DNA from: Comamonadaceae bacterium
GTDB lineage: Bacteria; Pseudomonadota; Gammaproteobacteria; Burkholderiales; Burkholderiaceae_C
Assembly: GCA_947455465.1 (NCBI GenBank)
Contig: CANGNS010000019.1
Span: 1 to 64,000 of the forward strand
Length of the DNA stretch: 64,000 nucleotides
Direction of reading: 5' to 3'
Below, piece after piece: positions 18,500 to 26,391 of the stretch; within the stretch, counting starts at the first letter, position 1, and every line of letters begins with the position of its first letter. The position numbers and the translations under genes were made by a program. Below the pieces are notes generated by a model. The model did not search any database. It had not been told where the DNA came from and saw only the letters and a list, made by a program, of their open reading frames with translations.

Positions 18500-18689
18500 C
18501 TAGGTTGGGATGGAATATAGCGGCAGACCGCTTGCCGATCAAAGCGCCTGCACGCGATGCCAGCGCGCTAGAGTGCCTTGCGATAACGCGCACATTCGAC
18601 CTGTAGCCAAGCCAAAAATTGCTCGGTCACTTCGCCTGCGCAGGCCCGGCGCATAATGGCAATCTACCCCCCAAAGCCTAGCCGCATCC

Positions 18690-19934
18690 ATGATTGCACT
18701 GCTCGAATCCCGCGCTGCCGGCCTGTACGGCAAAGCCAGTTGGCTACCCAATATCGTGGCTGGCTTCGTTGTCGGCATCGTGGCCTTGCCGCTGGCCATG
18801 GCTTTTGCCATCGCCTCGGGGGCGCGGCCAGAGCAAGGTATTTACACCGCCATCGTGGCCGGGCTGTTGGTCAGCGTTTTCGGGGGCAGCCGGGTGCAGA
18901 TTGCTGGGCCCACGGGCGCTTTTATCGCTATCTTGAGCGGCATTACGGCCACGTACGGCATCGTCGGGCTGCAAATAGCGACGCTCATAGCCGGTGTGAT
19001 GCTGGTGCTGATGGGCGTACTGCGCCTGGGTGGGGTCATCAAGTTCATTCCCGGCCCGGTGATTGCCGGCTTTACCACCGGCATCGGGGTGATTATTTTT
19101 GTGGGCCAGTGGAAATACTTTTTGGGCCTGCCCGCCAGCGGTGGCCTGCACTTTCACGAAAAACTGCTGGGCCTGTTGCAGGTGCTGCCCCAGTGGCATG
19201 CGCCTACCGTGGCGCTGGCGCTGCTGAGTCTGGCCTTGGTTATTTTTGCGCCGCGCCTGCCCGGCATGGCCCGCGTGCCCGGGCCGCTGGTGGCCATGGT
19301 GGTTGCGACCGTGCTGCAGGCCGTAGGTGGCTGGGAGGGTGTGGCAACCATTGGCAGCGCCTTTGGCGGTATCCCGCAGGGCCTGCCCGCGCTGCAATGG
19401 CCTGACTTGCGCCCGGCGGTGCTGCTGCAACTGCTGGGGCCGGCCTGCTCGATTGCATTGCTGGGGGCGATTGAATCCTTGCTCTCGGCCGTGGTGGCCG
19501 ACAGCATGGCAGGCCTGGAGCACGACTCCAACCAGGAACTGATCGGCCAAGGCATTGCCAATATGGCCGCGCCGCTGTTGGGCGGCTTTGCCGCCACCGG
19601 AGCGATTGCCCGTACCGCCACCAATATCCGCAACGGCGCCACCAACCCGGTGGCCGGCATCACACACAGCCTGACGCTGGTGGCCACCCTGCTTTTTGTG
19701 GCGCCGCTGGCCGCGCAAATTCCGCTGTGCGCACTGGCGGCTATTTTGTTTGTGGTGGCCTACAACATGAGCGACCTCAAGCACTTCGGGCACATCGCCC
19801 TTCGCAGTGGCAGGGCCGACCAGGTGGTGCTGTGGGTGACTTTTGCACTCACGCTGTTAGTCGATTTGGTGGCCGCTGTGCTGGTGGGCGTAGCGCTGGC
19901 CTGGGTGCTGCGCCGCTGGGCACGCACCGGCTAA
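18690..19934 (+). CDS. SulP family inorganic anion transporter lacking a STAS domain
   Basis: The 414-residue protein has 10 or more membrane helices. The SulP core is recognisable from IVAGFVVGIVALPLAMAFAI at about 21-40 and the motif SRVQIAGPTGAF at about 67-78. Conserved GFTTGIGVIIFV and GFAATGAIARTATNIRNGA segments follow. Family members move sulfate, bicarbonate, molybdate or other anions. The chain stops directly after the last membrane helix (RRWARTG), so the usual cytosolic STAS domain is absent, as in MOT1-like and some short bacterial members. The gene converges on mobA and overlaps its end by four bases. A molybdate role would fit that neighbour but is not shown. Confidence 0.85.
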   Translation: MIALLESRAAGLYGKASWLPNIVAGFVVGIVALPLAMAFAIASGARPEQGIYTAIVAGLLVSVFGGSRVQIAGPTGAFIAILSGITATYGIVGLQIATLIAGVMLVLMGVLRLGGVIKFIPGPVIAGFTTGIGVIIFVGQWKYFLGLPASGGLHFHEKLLGLLQVLPQWHAPTVALALLSLALVIFAPRLPGMARVPGPLVAMVVATVLQAVGGWEGVATIGSAFGGIPQGLPALQWPDLRPAVLLQLLGPACSIALLGAIESLLSAVVADSMAGLEHDSNQELIGQGIANMAAPLLGGFAATGAIARTATNIRNGATNPVAGITHSLTLVATLLFVAPLAAQIPLCALAAILFVVAYNMSDLKHFGHIALRSGRADQVVLWVTFALTLLVDLVAAVLVGVALAWVLRRWARTG

Positions 19935-20581
19935 GGCCGCTGTGCCTGGGCGAGCTCGTCCAAGGTGTTGAGGTTAAAGAAGGCCTGCGGATCGTCGCCA
20001 GGCCGATCAAAAGGCACGACCACCCCGGCGCTCTGGGTAAACCAGGTGTCAATCTTGCGGCCACCGCCCAGCATGTACTGGCGCAGACCGGCCGCTACGC
20101 TGACGTGCATCAGGCAAAAAACCGGCTGCAGACGCATGCGACTGCTGCCCTGCCCGTCCGCCTCGGGCGCGCTGGGCATGGCCAGCATCGCGCCGCTGCC
20201 TGCAAGTGCCTGGGCTAGGCGTGGCACCAGGTCGGCGGGGAACAGCGGCGTATCGCAAGGCACGGCCAGCAGGTAGTCGGTGTGGCAATGGTCCAGCCCA
20301 GCCAAAAAGCCCGCCAACGGGCCTGCAAAATCACCCACCGCGTCAGCGTACACCGGCACGCCAAACTGCTGGTAGACATCCAGATTGCGGTTGGCGTTGA
20401 GCATATAAGCGCCCAGGCCGTCGCCCGCCTGCAAGCGCCGCAAAGTATGCATGGCCAGGGGCTGACCGTCGAATGACTGCAAGCCTTTGTCCACCCCGCC
20501 CATGCGGCTGCCCCGACCACCGGCCAAGACCAGGCCAGTGATGGCGCTTGTGGGAATGGGCGGTTGAAGCTTAGACGTCAT
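19931..20581 (-). CDS. mobA: Molybdenum cofactor guanylyltransferase
   Basis: This 216-residue enzyme transfers GMP from GTP to molybdopterin, making the bis-MGD cofactor used by formate dehydrogenase. The nucleotide-binding motif LVLAGGRGSRMGGVDKGL is near residues 17-34. The central VPCDTPLFP segment carries the metal-binding Asp. It is the last gene of the formate dehydrogenase cluster, 27 bases after fdhD, so cofactor supply is tied to enzyme synthesis. Confidence 0.93.
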   Translation of the reverse strand: MTSKLQPPIPTSAITGLVLAGGRGSRMGGVDKGLQSFDGQPLAMHTLRRLQAGDGLGAYMLNANRNLDVYQQFGVPVYADAVGDFAGPLAGFLAGLDHCHTDYLLAVPCDTPLFPADLVPRLAQALAGSGAMLAMPSAPEADGQGSSRMRLQPVFCLMHVSVAAGLRQYMLGGGRKIDTWFTQSAGVVVPFDRPGDDPQAFFNLNTLDELAQAQRP

Positions 20582-20608
20582 GAGCGGGGCGATCCTGCTG
20601 CGCTGCAG

Positions 20609-21499
20609 TCAAGCCACCTTCAACCGCGCCCCGGCCAGCTCTGGCTCGAGCAGCAAACGCTCTGGCGCGCTAAAGCACAAAAAGCGTTTGTTGGTGGCGC
20701 GGCCGATGGCGCACAGGTTCAGGCCTTGGGCGACCTGGTGGCCCATTTGGGTGATGCCGCTGCGCGAGATGACGATGGGCACGCCCATTTGCGCGGACTT
20801 GATGATCATCTCGCTGGTCAGGCGGCCGGTGGTGTAGAACACTTTGTCATGCGCCGCCATGCCGGTGCGTGCGCCAGGGCCATTGCTTTCGTTGGGCTGC
20901 ATGGACATCCAACCGGCAATCGCATCTAGTGCGTTGTGGCGGCCCACGTCTTCCACAAACATCAGCATGCGCTCGCCCTGGAAGAGCGCGCAGCCGTGTA
21001 CCGAACCTGCGGTTTTGTAAATGCTGTCGTTGAGGCGAATGGTGTTGACGATGGCGTACAACTGGCTTTGCGTGATGCTGGCCGGGGGCAGCGCGATGCT
21101 GTCCACGTCGGCCATCAAATCGCCAAACACGCTGCCCTGCCCGCACCCCGTAGTAACTACGCGTTTGGCGGTTTTTTGTGCCAGATCGGCAATGCCCGCG
21201 TAGGTTTTGACGGCGGCGGCGCCCACTTCCCAGTCCACGGTGATGGACTCCACCTCCTGCGCCGAGGCGACCAAGCGCTGGTTGAGCAAATAGCCCAGCA
21301 CCAGCCACTCGGGCTGCGCGCCCAGGGTCATAAGGGTGACGATTTCGCGCTTATCGACGTAGACCGTGAGCGCGCGCTCGGCGGGGATTCGCAGGCTTTG
21401 CGTTTCGCCGTATTCGTTGCGCACCTCGATCGTGCGCGTCACCACCGCCTGCGCTTGGCTCAGGCGGGGCAAGCGCGGACCGACCAGCGCCTGGGTCAT
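20609..21499 (-). CDS. fdhD: Formate dehydrogenase accessory sulfurtransferase
   Basis: This 296-residue protein passes sulfur from a cysteine desulfurase to the Mo-bis-MGD cofactor of formate dehydrogenase. The conserved loop is TTGCGQGSVFGD at about residues 117-128, and the GRHNALDAIAG and TTGRLTSEMI segments are also typical. The loop has only one Cys, where E. coli FdhD has a CxxC pair. I associate the single-Cys form with the soluble Fds-type enzymes, but this was not checked. Start ATG 21499 lies two bases after the fdsA stop, so translation is probably coupled. Confidence 0.93.
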   Translation of the reverse strand: MTQALVGPRLPRLSQAQAVVTRTIEVRNEYGETQSLRIPAERALTVYVDKREIVTLMTLGAQPEWLVLGYLLNQRLVASAQEVESITVDWEVGAAAVKTYAGIADLAQKTAKRVVTTGCGQGSVFGDLMADVDSIALPPASITQSQLYAIVNTIRLNDSIYKTAGSVHGCALFQGERMLMFVEDVGRHNALDAIAGWMSMQPNESNGPGARTGMAAHDKVFYTTGRLTSEMIIKSAQMGVPIVISRSGITQMGHQVAQGLNLCAIGRATNKRFLCFSAPERLLLEPELAGARLKVA

Positions 21500-21501
21500 G
21501 C

Positions 21502-24474
21502 TCAGGCGTGGGCCACGGGCGTATTCACGCCAAAGCCTGCGTTCTCGCGCGTGGTGCCGCCTTGGCGGATGGCCACCGCGCAGTACTTGAACTCGGGGAT
21601 CTTGCCAAACGGGTCCAGCGCGGCGTTGGTCAGCTCATTGGCCGCAGCCTCGTAGTAGGCAAAAGGCACAAACACCGCGCCCTGCGGCGTACCGTCGTCG
21701 CGGCGCACATGCAGGGCCACTTCACCCCGGCGCGAAGCGATGGTGATGATGTCGCCCGCCTCTACGCCCAGGGCTTTTAGATCAGCACCACACATGGACG
21801 CAGTCGCCATGGGCTCGATGGCGTCGAGCACCTTGGCACGGCGCGTCATGCTGCCGGTATGCCAATGCTCCAACTGGCGGCCGGTAATCAGCACAAAAGG
21901 ATAGGCCGCATCGGGCCGCTCGTTGGCGGGGATGATGTCGGCAGGCACCAGTTTGACGCGCCCGCTAGGTGTGGGGAACTTCTCGATAAACACGGTGGGC
22001 GAGCCCGGCGCGTCTTCGCTCAGGCAGGGATAGGTCACGCTGGACTCGCGCTGCAAACGCTCCCAGGTAATGCCCGAGATAGCGGCGTGCATGGCGCGAC
22101 GCATTTCGTCATAGACGGCGGCTACGCCATCGTGCTCGCCGCTGTAGTTCCAGTTCAGGCCTATGCGCTTGGCCAGGTCTTGCAAGATCCACAGATCAGG
22201 CCGGGCTTGGCCGGGTGCATTGATCGCTTGCTTGCCCAATTGCACCATGCGGTCGGTGTTGCTGACGGTGCCGGTTTTTTCAGGCCAGGCGGTGGCCGGC
22301 AGCACCACATCGGCGAGCCAAGCGGTTTCGGTCATGAAAATGTCTTGCACCACCAGGTGCTCCAGGCTGGCCAGTGCATGGCGCGCGTGGTTGAGGTCGG
22401 GGTCGCTCATGGCGGGGTTTTCGCCCATGATGTACATACCGCGAATTTTGTGCGGGTCGCTGTCCTCGGCCAGCGCTTTGTGCATGATCTCGACGACGGT
22501 GTAGCCAGGCTTGTCGTCCAGCTTGCTGCCCCAGAAGTCTTCAAACCAGGCGTGCGCGGCGGCGTTGTCCACGCGCTGGTAGTTGGGGAACATCATGGGG
22601 ATGAGACCCGCGTCCGACGCGCCCTGCACATTGTTTTGGCCACGCAGCGGATGCAGGCCCGAGCCGGGTTTGCCGATCTGGCCGGTAACGCTGACCAAGG
22701 CAATTAAACAGCGCGCGTTATCGGTGCCGTGCACATGCTGGCTAATGCCCATGCCCCACAAAATCATGGCGCCTTTGGCCTTGGCAAATGCGCGCGCCAC
22801 TTCGCGCAGCGTCTGCGCTGGTATGCCACAAATCGGCGCCATGGCTTCGGGGCTGTAGCCCTTAACGTTCTCGCGCAAAGCTTCGTAATTGCTGGTGCGA
22901 TTGGCGATAAAGGTCTCGTCGGTCAGGCCTTCTTCAATCACCGTGTGGATCAGCGCGTTCAGCATGGCCACGTCGGTATCGGCCTTGAACTGCAAAGTGC
23001 GCCAGGCGTGTTGGCCGATATCGGTAATACGCGGGTCGGCCAGCACGATTTTGGCGCCGCGCTTGGCGGCGTTTTTCATCCAGGTGGCGGCCACCGGGTG
23101 GTTAGACGTCGGGTTAGAGCCGATCACCAATATCAGCTCGGCGTGCTCCACGTCATTGACTTGGTTGCTAACCGCGCCCGAGCCTACGCCTTCGAGCAAA
23201 GCGGCCACGCTAGAGGCATGGCACAAGCGGGTGCAATGGTCTACGTTGTTGCTGCCAAAACCGGTGCGCACTAGTTTTTGAAACAAATAGGCTTCTTCAT
23301 TACTGCCTTTGGCCGAGCCGAAACCGGCCAGCGATTTGGCGCCATGCGTATCGCGCAATCCCTTCAGTCCGCCGGCAGCCAGCGACATAGCTTCTTCCCA
23401 CGTGGCTTCGCGGAACACGGCTGACCAATCGGCGGTATCGCGGTTGAGGTGGTTGATTTGCTCGGGGTCTTTGCCCACCCCGGCCTTGCGAATCAGCGGC
23501 ACCGTCAGGCGCTGCGGGCTGGCGGCGTAGTCAAAACCAAAGCGGCCTTTCACGCACAAGCGGCTGTGGTTGGCCGGGCCGTCGCGCCCATCCACACTGA
23601 TGATTTGGTTGTCCTTGACGTTATAGGTCAGCAAACAGCCCACGCCGCAAAACGGACACACAGAGTCCACTTTTTTGTCGACAATTTGGCTGCCCACTTG
23701 CGTCTTGGGCATGAGCGCGCCCGTGGGGCAGGCTTGCACACATTCGCCACAGGCCACGCAGCTGCTGTCGCCCATGGGGTCGTGCAAGTCAAACACGATT
23801 TCGCTGTGCGAGCCGCGCATGGCGTAGCCGATCACGTCGTTCACCTGCTCTTCGCGGCAGGCACGGACGCAGCGGTTGCATTGAATGCAAGCATCCAAGT
23901 TGACGGCCATCGCCGGATGCGAAAAATCAGACGCAGGCTGCTCGCGGCGCAAGGCCTTCAGCGCAGGCCGCACCGACACCCCCATCCGCTGCACCCAATC
24001 GCTCAACTCCCCATGCTGCCCGACCATAGCCCCGGCTGCGTCCGGCGAAGGGCCGGGAGCCGCATTGCGCTCGCGCCCTAAGGCACCCGGCCCTTCGCCG
24101 GGCGCAGCCGCGCTAGAGGCCGCTGAATCGTTCCACTTGTACCCGGTATCGGGCATATCAGAGAGCAGCATCTCCAGCACCATCTTCTGGCTCTTGACCG
24201 CCCGCTCGCTCTTGGCCTGCACCTGCATGCCCTCGGTGGCGGTGCGGCAGCAGCTAGGGGCCAGCGTTCGCTCGCCGTTGATCTCGACCACGCAAGCGCG
24301 GCAATTGCCGTCGGCGCGCATACCGTCTTTGTAGCAAAGGTGCGGAATATCCACGCCATGGCGCTTAGCCGCTTTGAGAATGGTCTCACCCTCAAAAGCA
24401 TGAATGGTTTGCGCATCGAGCTTGAACTCGACGGTTTTGGGCGTCACTTGCGACAGATTGGCGGGTGCGTTCAT
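21502..24474 (-). CDS. fdsA: NAD-dependent formate dehydrogenase, molybdenum catalytic (alpha) subunit
   Basis: The protein has 990 residues. An N-terminal NuoG-like part binds a [2Fe-2S] cluster (CYKDGMRADGNCRACV then SCC) and [4Fe-4S] clusters (CIQCNRCVRAC, CVACGECVQACPTGAL). The catalytic part starts with CPFCGVGC and continues through CVKGRFG. The metal-ligand residue is Cys418 (CTRLCHASS), so the enzyme does not use selenocysteine. It oxidises formate to CO2 and passes electrons to the FdsB flavin. The real start is ATG 24474, one base after the fdsB stop (TGAGATG). A 26-codon palindromic insertion lies in the linker before GELSDWVQRM. Confidence 0.95.
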   Translation of the reverse strand: MNAPANLSQVTPKTVEFKLDAQTIHAFEGETILKAAKRHGVDIPHLCYKDGMRADGNCRACVVEINGERTLAPSCCRTATEGMQVQAKSERAVKSQKMVLEMLLSDMPDTGYKWNDSAASSAAAPGEGPGALGRERNAAPGPSPDAAGAMVGQHGELSDWVQRMGVSVRPALKALRREQPASDFSHPAMAVNLDACIQCNRCVRACREEQVNDVIGYAMRGSHSEIVFDLHDPMGDSSCVACGECVQACPTGALMPKTQVGSQIVDKKVDSVCPFCGVGCLLTYNVKDNQIISVDGRDGPANHSRLCVKGRFGFDYAASPQRLTVPLIRKAGVGKDPEQINHLNRDTADWSAVFREATWEEAMSLAAGGLKGLRDTHGAKSLAGFGSAKGSNEEAYLFQKLVRTGFGSNNVDHCTRLCHASSVAALLEGVGSGAVSNQVNDVEHAELILVIGSNPTSNHPVAATWMKNAAKRGAKIVLADPRITDIGQHAWRTLQFKADTDVAMLNALIHTVIEEGLTDETFIANRTSNYEALRENVKGYSPEAMAPICGIPAQTLREVARAFAKAKGAMILWGMGISQHVHGTDNARCLIALVSVTGQIGKPGSGLHPLRGQNNVQGASDAGLIPMMFPNYQRVDNAAAHAWFEDFWGSKLDDKPGYTVVEIMHKALAEDSDPHKIRGMYIMGENPAMSDPDLNHARHALASLEHLVVQDIFMTETAWLADVVLPATAWPEKTGTVSNTDRMVQLGKQAINAPGQARPDLWILQDLAKRIGLNWNYSGEHDGVAAVYDEMRRAMHAAISGITWERLQRESSVTYPCLSEDAPGSPTVFIEKFPTPSGRVKLVPADIIPANERPDAAYPFVLITGRQLEHWHTGSMTRRAKVLDAIEPMATASMCGADLKALGVEAGDIITIASRRGEVALHVRRDDGTPQGAVFVPFAYYEAAANELTNAALDPFGKIPEFKYCAVAIRQGGTTRENAGFGVNTPVAHA
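24033..24110. repeat. 78-bp palindromic element inserted in frame inside fdsA
   Basis: Two 29-base arms (24033-24061 and 24082-24110) are reverse complements with two mismatches around a 20-base loop. The core is CCGGCGAAGGGCCGGG. The element is exactly 26 codons long and encodes a Pro/Gly/Ala-rich stretch in a linker between the first iron-sulfur cluster region and the ferredoxin-like clusters. It looks like a REP- or MITE-type repeat tolerated in a loop. No second copy was noticed in the window. Confidence 0.8.
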
Positions 24475-24475
24475 C

Positions 24476-26278
24476 TCAGGCCACCTCTTGGGGGAAATAT
24501 TTTTGGACACAGCGCACCGGGTTGGGCGCTGCCTGGCCGAGGCCGCAAATCGAGGCATCGGTCATCACAATGTTGAGGTCTTCTAGCGTATCGTGATCCC
24601 AATGCACCGCTTGCATCAAGGTGGCCGCTTTGTCGGTGCCGACGCGGCAGGGGGTGCACTGGCCGCAGCTCTCGTGCGCAAAAAAGCGCATCATGTTCAG
24701 GGCGGCATCACGCGCCTTGTCTTTGTCGCCCAGCACGATGACCGCTGCCGAGCCGATAAAGCAACCGTGGGGCTGCAAGGTATCAAAGTCCAGCGGGATA
24801 TCGGCCATGCTGGCAGGCAAGATACCGCCCGACGCGCCGCCAGGCAAGTAGGCATACAGGCTGTGGCCATCGGCCATGCCGCCGCAGTACTCATCGACCA
24901 ACTCGCGCAGGCTGATACCGGCCGGTGCCAGCTTCACGCCCGGACTTTTGACGCGGCCGCTAACGCTAAAGCTGCGCAAGCCCTTGCGCCCGTTGCGCCC
25001 GAAGCTGCTAAACCACTGCGGGCCTTTTTGCACGATGTCGCGCACCCAATACAGGGTCTCGAAGTTGTGTTCCAGCGTGGGGCGGCCAAACAGGCCCACT
25101 TGCGCGATATAGGGCGGACGCATACGCGGCTCGCCACGCTTGCCTTCGATACTCTCGATCATGGCCGACTCTTCGCCGCAGATATACGCCCCGGCACCAC
25201 GGCGCAGGTAAATCGTGGGCAGCGGGCATGGCGGGTTGGCCTGCAAGGCGGCGATTTCATGCTCCAAGATGGCTCGGCAGCCGTGGTATTCATCCCGCAA
25301 ATAGATGTAGCAGGCGTCTATGCCAACCACCTGGGCGGCAATGAGCATGCCTTCAAGGAACCGGTGCGGGTCGCGCTCCAGGTAGGTACGGTCTTTGAAG
25401 GTACCGGGCTCGCCCTCGTCGATATTGACGGCCATGAGCTTGGGGGCGGCTTGGTCGCGCACGATGCGCCATTTGCGCCCGGCCGGAAAGCCGGCACCGC
25501 CCAGGCCGCGCAGGCCCGAATCTTCCATGGCTTTGACGATGGATTCGCCATCCTGCTTGCCTTGCGACAAGGCTGCGGCCAATTGGTACCCGCCTTGCGC
25601 AAGGTAGGCTTGCAGTCCCACATAGGCGGGTGCCACCTGCACCTCGGCGCGGGCTGGAGAAATCGGTTTTTCGCTAAGCGCAGCGGCGTCAAACTGGGCG
25701 TTTTGGGCGGCAACCGGATGCGCGCTGGCCTGTGCCTGAACGGCAGCGGCTATGCGTTCGGGCGTGGCAAAAGGCACGGGGTTGTGGTCCACCACGGCGG
25801 CGGGGGCTTGCTCGCAGCGGCCGATGCAGGGGGCGGCGATCACACGCACATCGTCGCGGCCCAAAATGGCGGGCAAGCGGGCCAGCAGGTCCTGGGCACC
25901 AGCGAGCTCGCAGCTCAGGCCATCGCAGACCCGCACCGTCATGGCCGCAGGCTGTGCATCGCCGCGCAGCACCTCAAAGTGGTGGTAGAAGGTGGCCACC
26001 TCAAACACCTCGGCCATGCCGATGCGCATGGCCTTGCCCAGCGCGACCAGATGGCGGTCGTGCAGACAGCGAAAGTGGTCGTTTAAGCGGTGCAGGTACT
26101 CAATGAGCTTGTCACGGGCATACGGCCCCTCGCCCAGCAAATCATGCACCTCCTGGACCGCCGCGTCCTCGGGCTGGCGGCCCTTGAGCTTGCTTTTGCT
26201 GCGGATGCGCTTGCGCATGTCGTCGACGGTGCCCAGGCGGACCACTTCGGGCGTTGGGTGAGGCGTTTGCTTAGTCAT
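24476..26278 (-). CDS. fdsB: NAD-dependent formate dehydrogenase, fused gamma-beta (NuoE-NuoF-like) subunit
   Basis: The protein has 600 residues. The N-terminal 170 residues are NuoE/FdsG-like, with a thioredoxin-fold [2Fe-2S] site (CDGLSC and later CIGRC). From about residue 195 on it is NuoF/FdsB-like: GLRGLGGAGFPAGRKW (NADH/FMN region), EESAMIESIEGKRGEPR and the [4Fe-4S] motif [12 protein letters not shown]. It takes electrons from FdsA and reduces NAD+. In the classic fds operon the gamma and beta subunits are separate genes, whereas here one polypeptide covers both. Start ATG 26278 gives MTKQTPH, and the open frame upstream has no homology. No fdsD-like small gene follows fdsA. Confidence 0.92.
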   Translation of the reverse strand: MTKQTPHPTPEVVRLGTVDDMRKRIRSKSKLKGRQPEDAAVQEVHDLLGEGPYARDKLIEYLHRLNDHFRCLHDRHLVALGKAMRIGMAEVFEVATFYHHFEVLRGDAQPAAMTVRVCDGLSCELAGAQDLLARLPAILGRDDVRVIAAPCIGRCEQAPAAVVDHNPVPFATPERIAAAVQAQASAHPVAAQNAQFDAAALSEKPISPARAEVQVAPAYVGLQAYLAQGGYQLAAALSQGKQDGESIVKAMEDSGLRGLGGAGFPAGRKWRIVRDQAAPKLMAVNIDEGEPGTFKDRTYLERDPHRFLEGMLIAAQVVGIDACYIYLRDEYHGCRAILEHEIAALQANPPCPLPTIYLRRGAGAYICGEESAMIESIEGKRGEPRMRPPYIAQVGLFGRPTLEHNFETLYWVRDIVQKGPQWFSSFGRNGRKGLRSFSVSGRVKSPGVKLAPAGISLRELVDEYCGGMADGHSLYAYLPGGASGGILPASMADIPLDFDTLQPHGCFIGSAAVIVLGDKDKARDAALNMMRFFAHESCGQCTPCRVGTDKAATLMQAVHWDHDTLEDLNIVMTDASICGLGQAAPNPVRCVQKYFPQEVA

Positions 26279-26332
26279 ACAACAATTCTTGCACAGTACT
26301 TTGCGGCGCAAGAGCCTTGCACCGCTGGATAT

Positions 26333-26371
26333 TAAAAACCCCGAGGCCGCGAACGTTCGCAGACTCGGGGT
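26333..26371 (-). terminator. Rho-independent terminator of the oxalate/formate-type transporter gene
   Basis: ACCCCGAG at 26338-26345 pairs with CTCGGGGT at 26364-26371. The loop contains a second palindrome, GCGAACGTTCGC. On the minus strand the stem is followed by a run of five T residues. It lies between the transporter stop and the fdsB start and should separate the two transcripts. Confidence 0.8.
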
Positions 26372-26391
26372 CCGAAAAGCCTAAAACCGAA

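Noticed and set aside
18744..19793. Antisense frame of 349 codons opposite the SulP gene
   Set aside because: The sense frame has clear SulP motifs and membrane helices, while the antisense product is His/Gln-rich noise.
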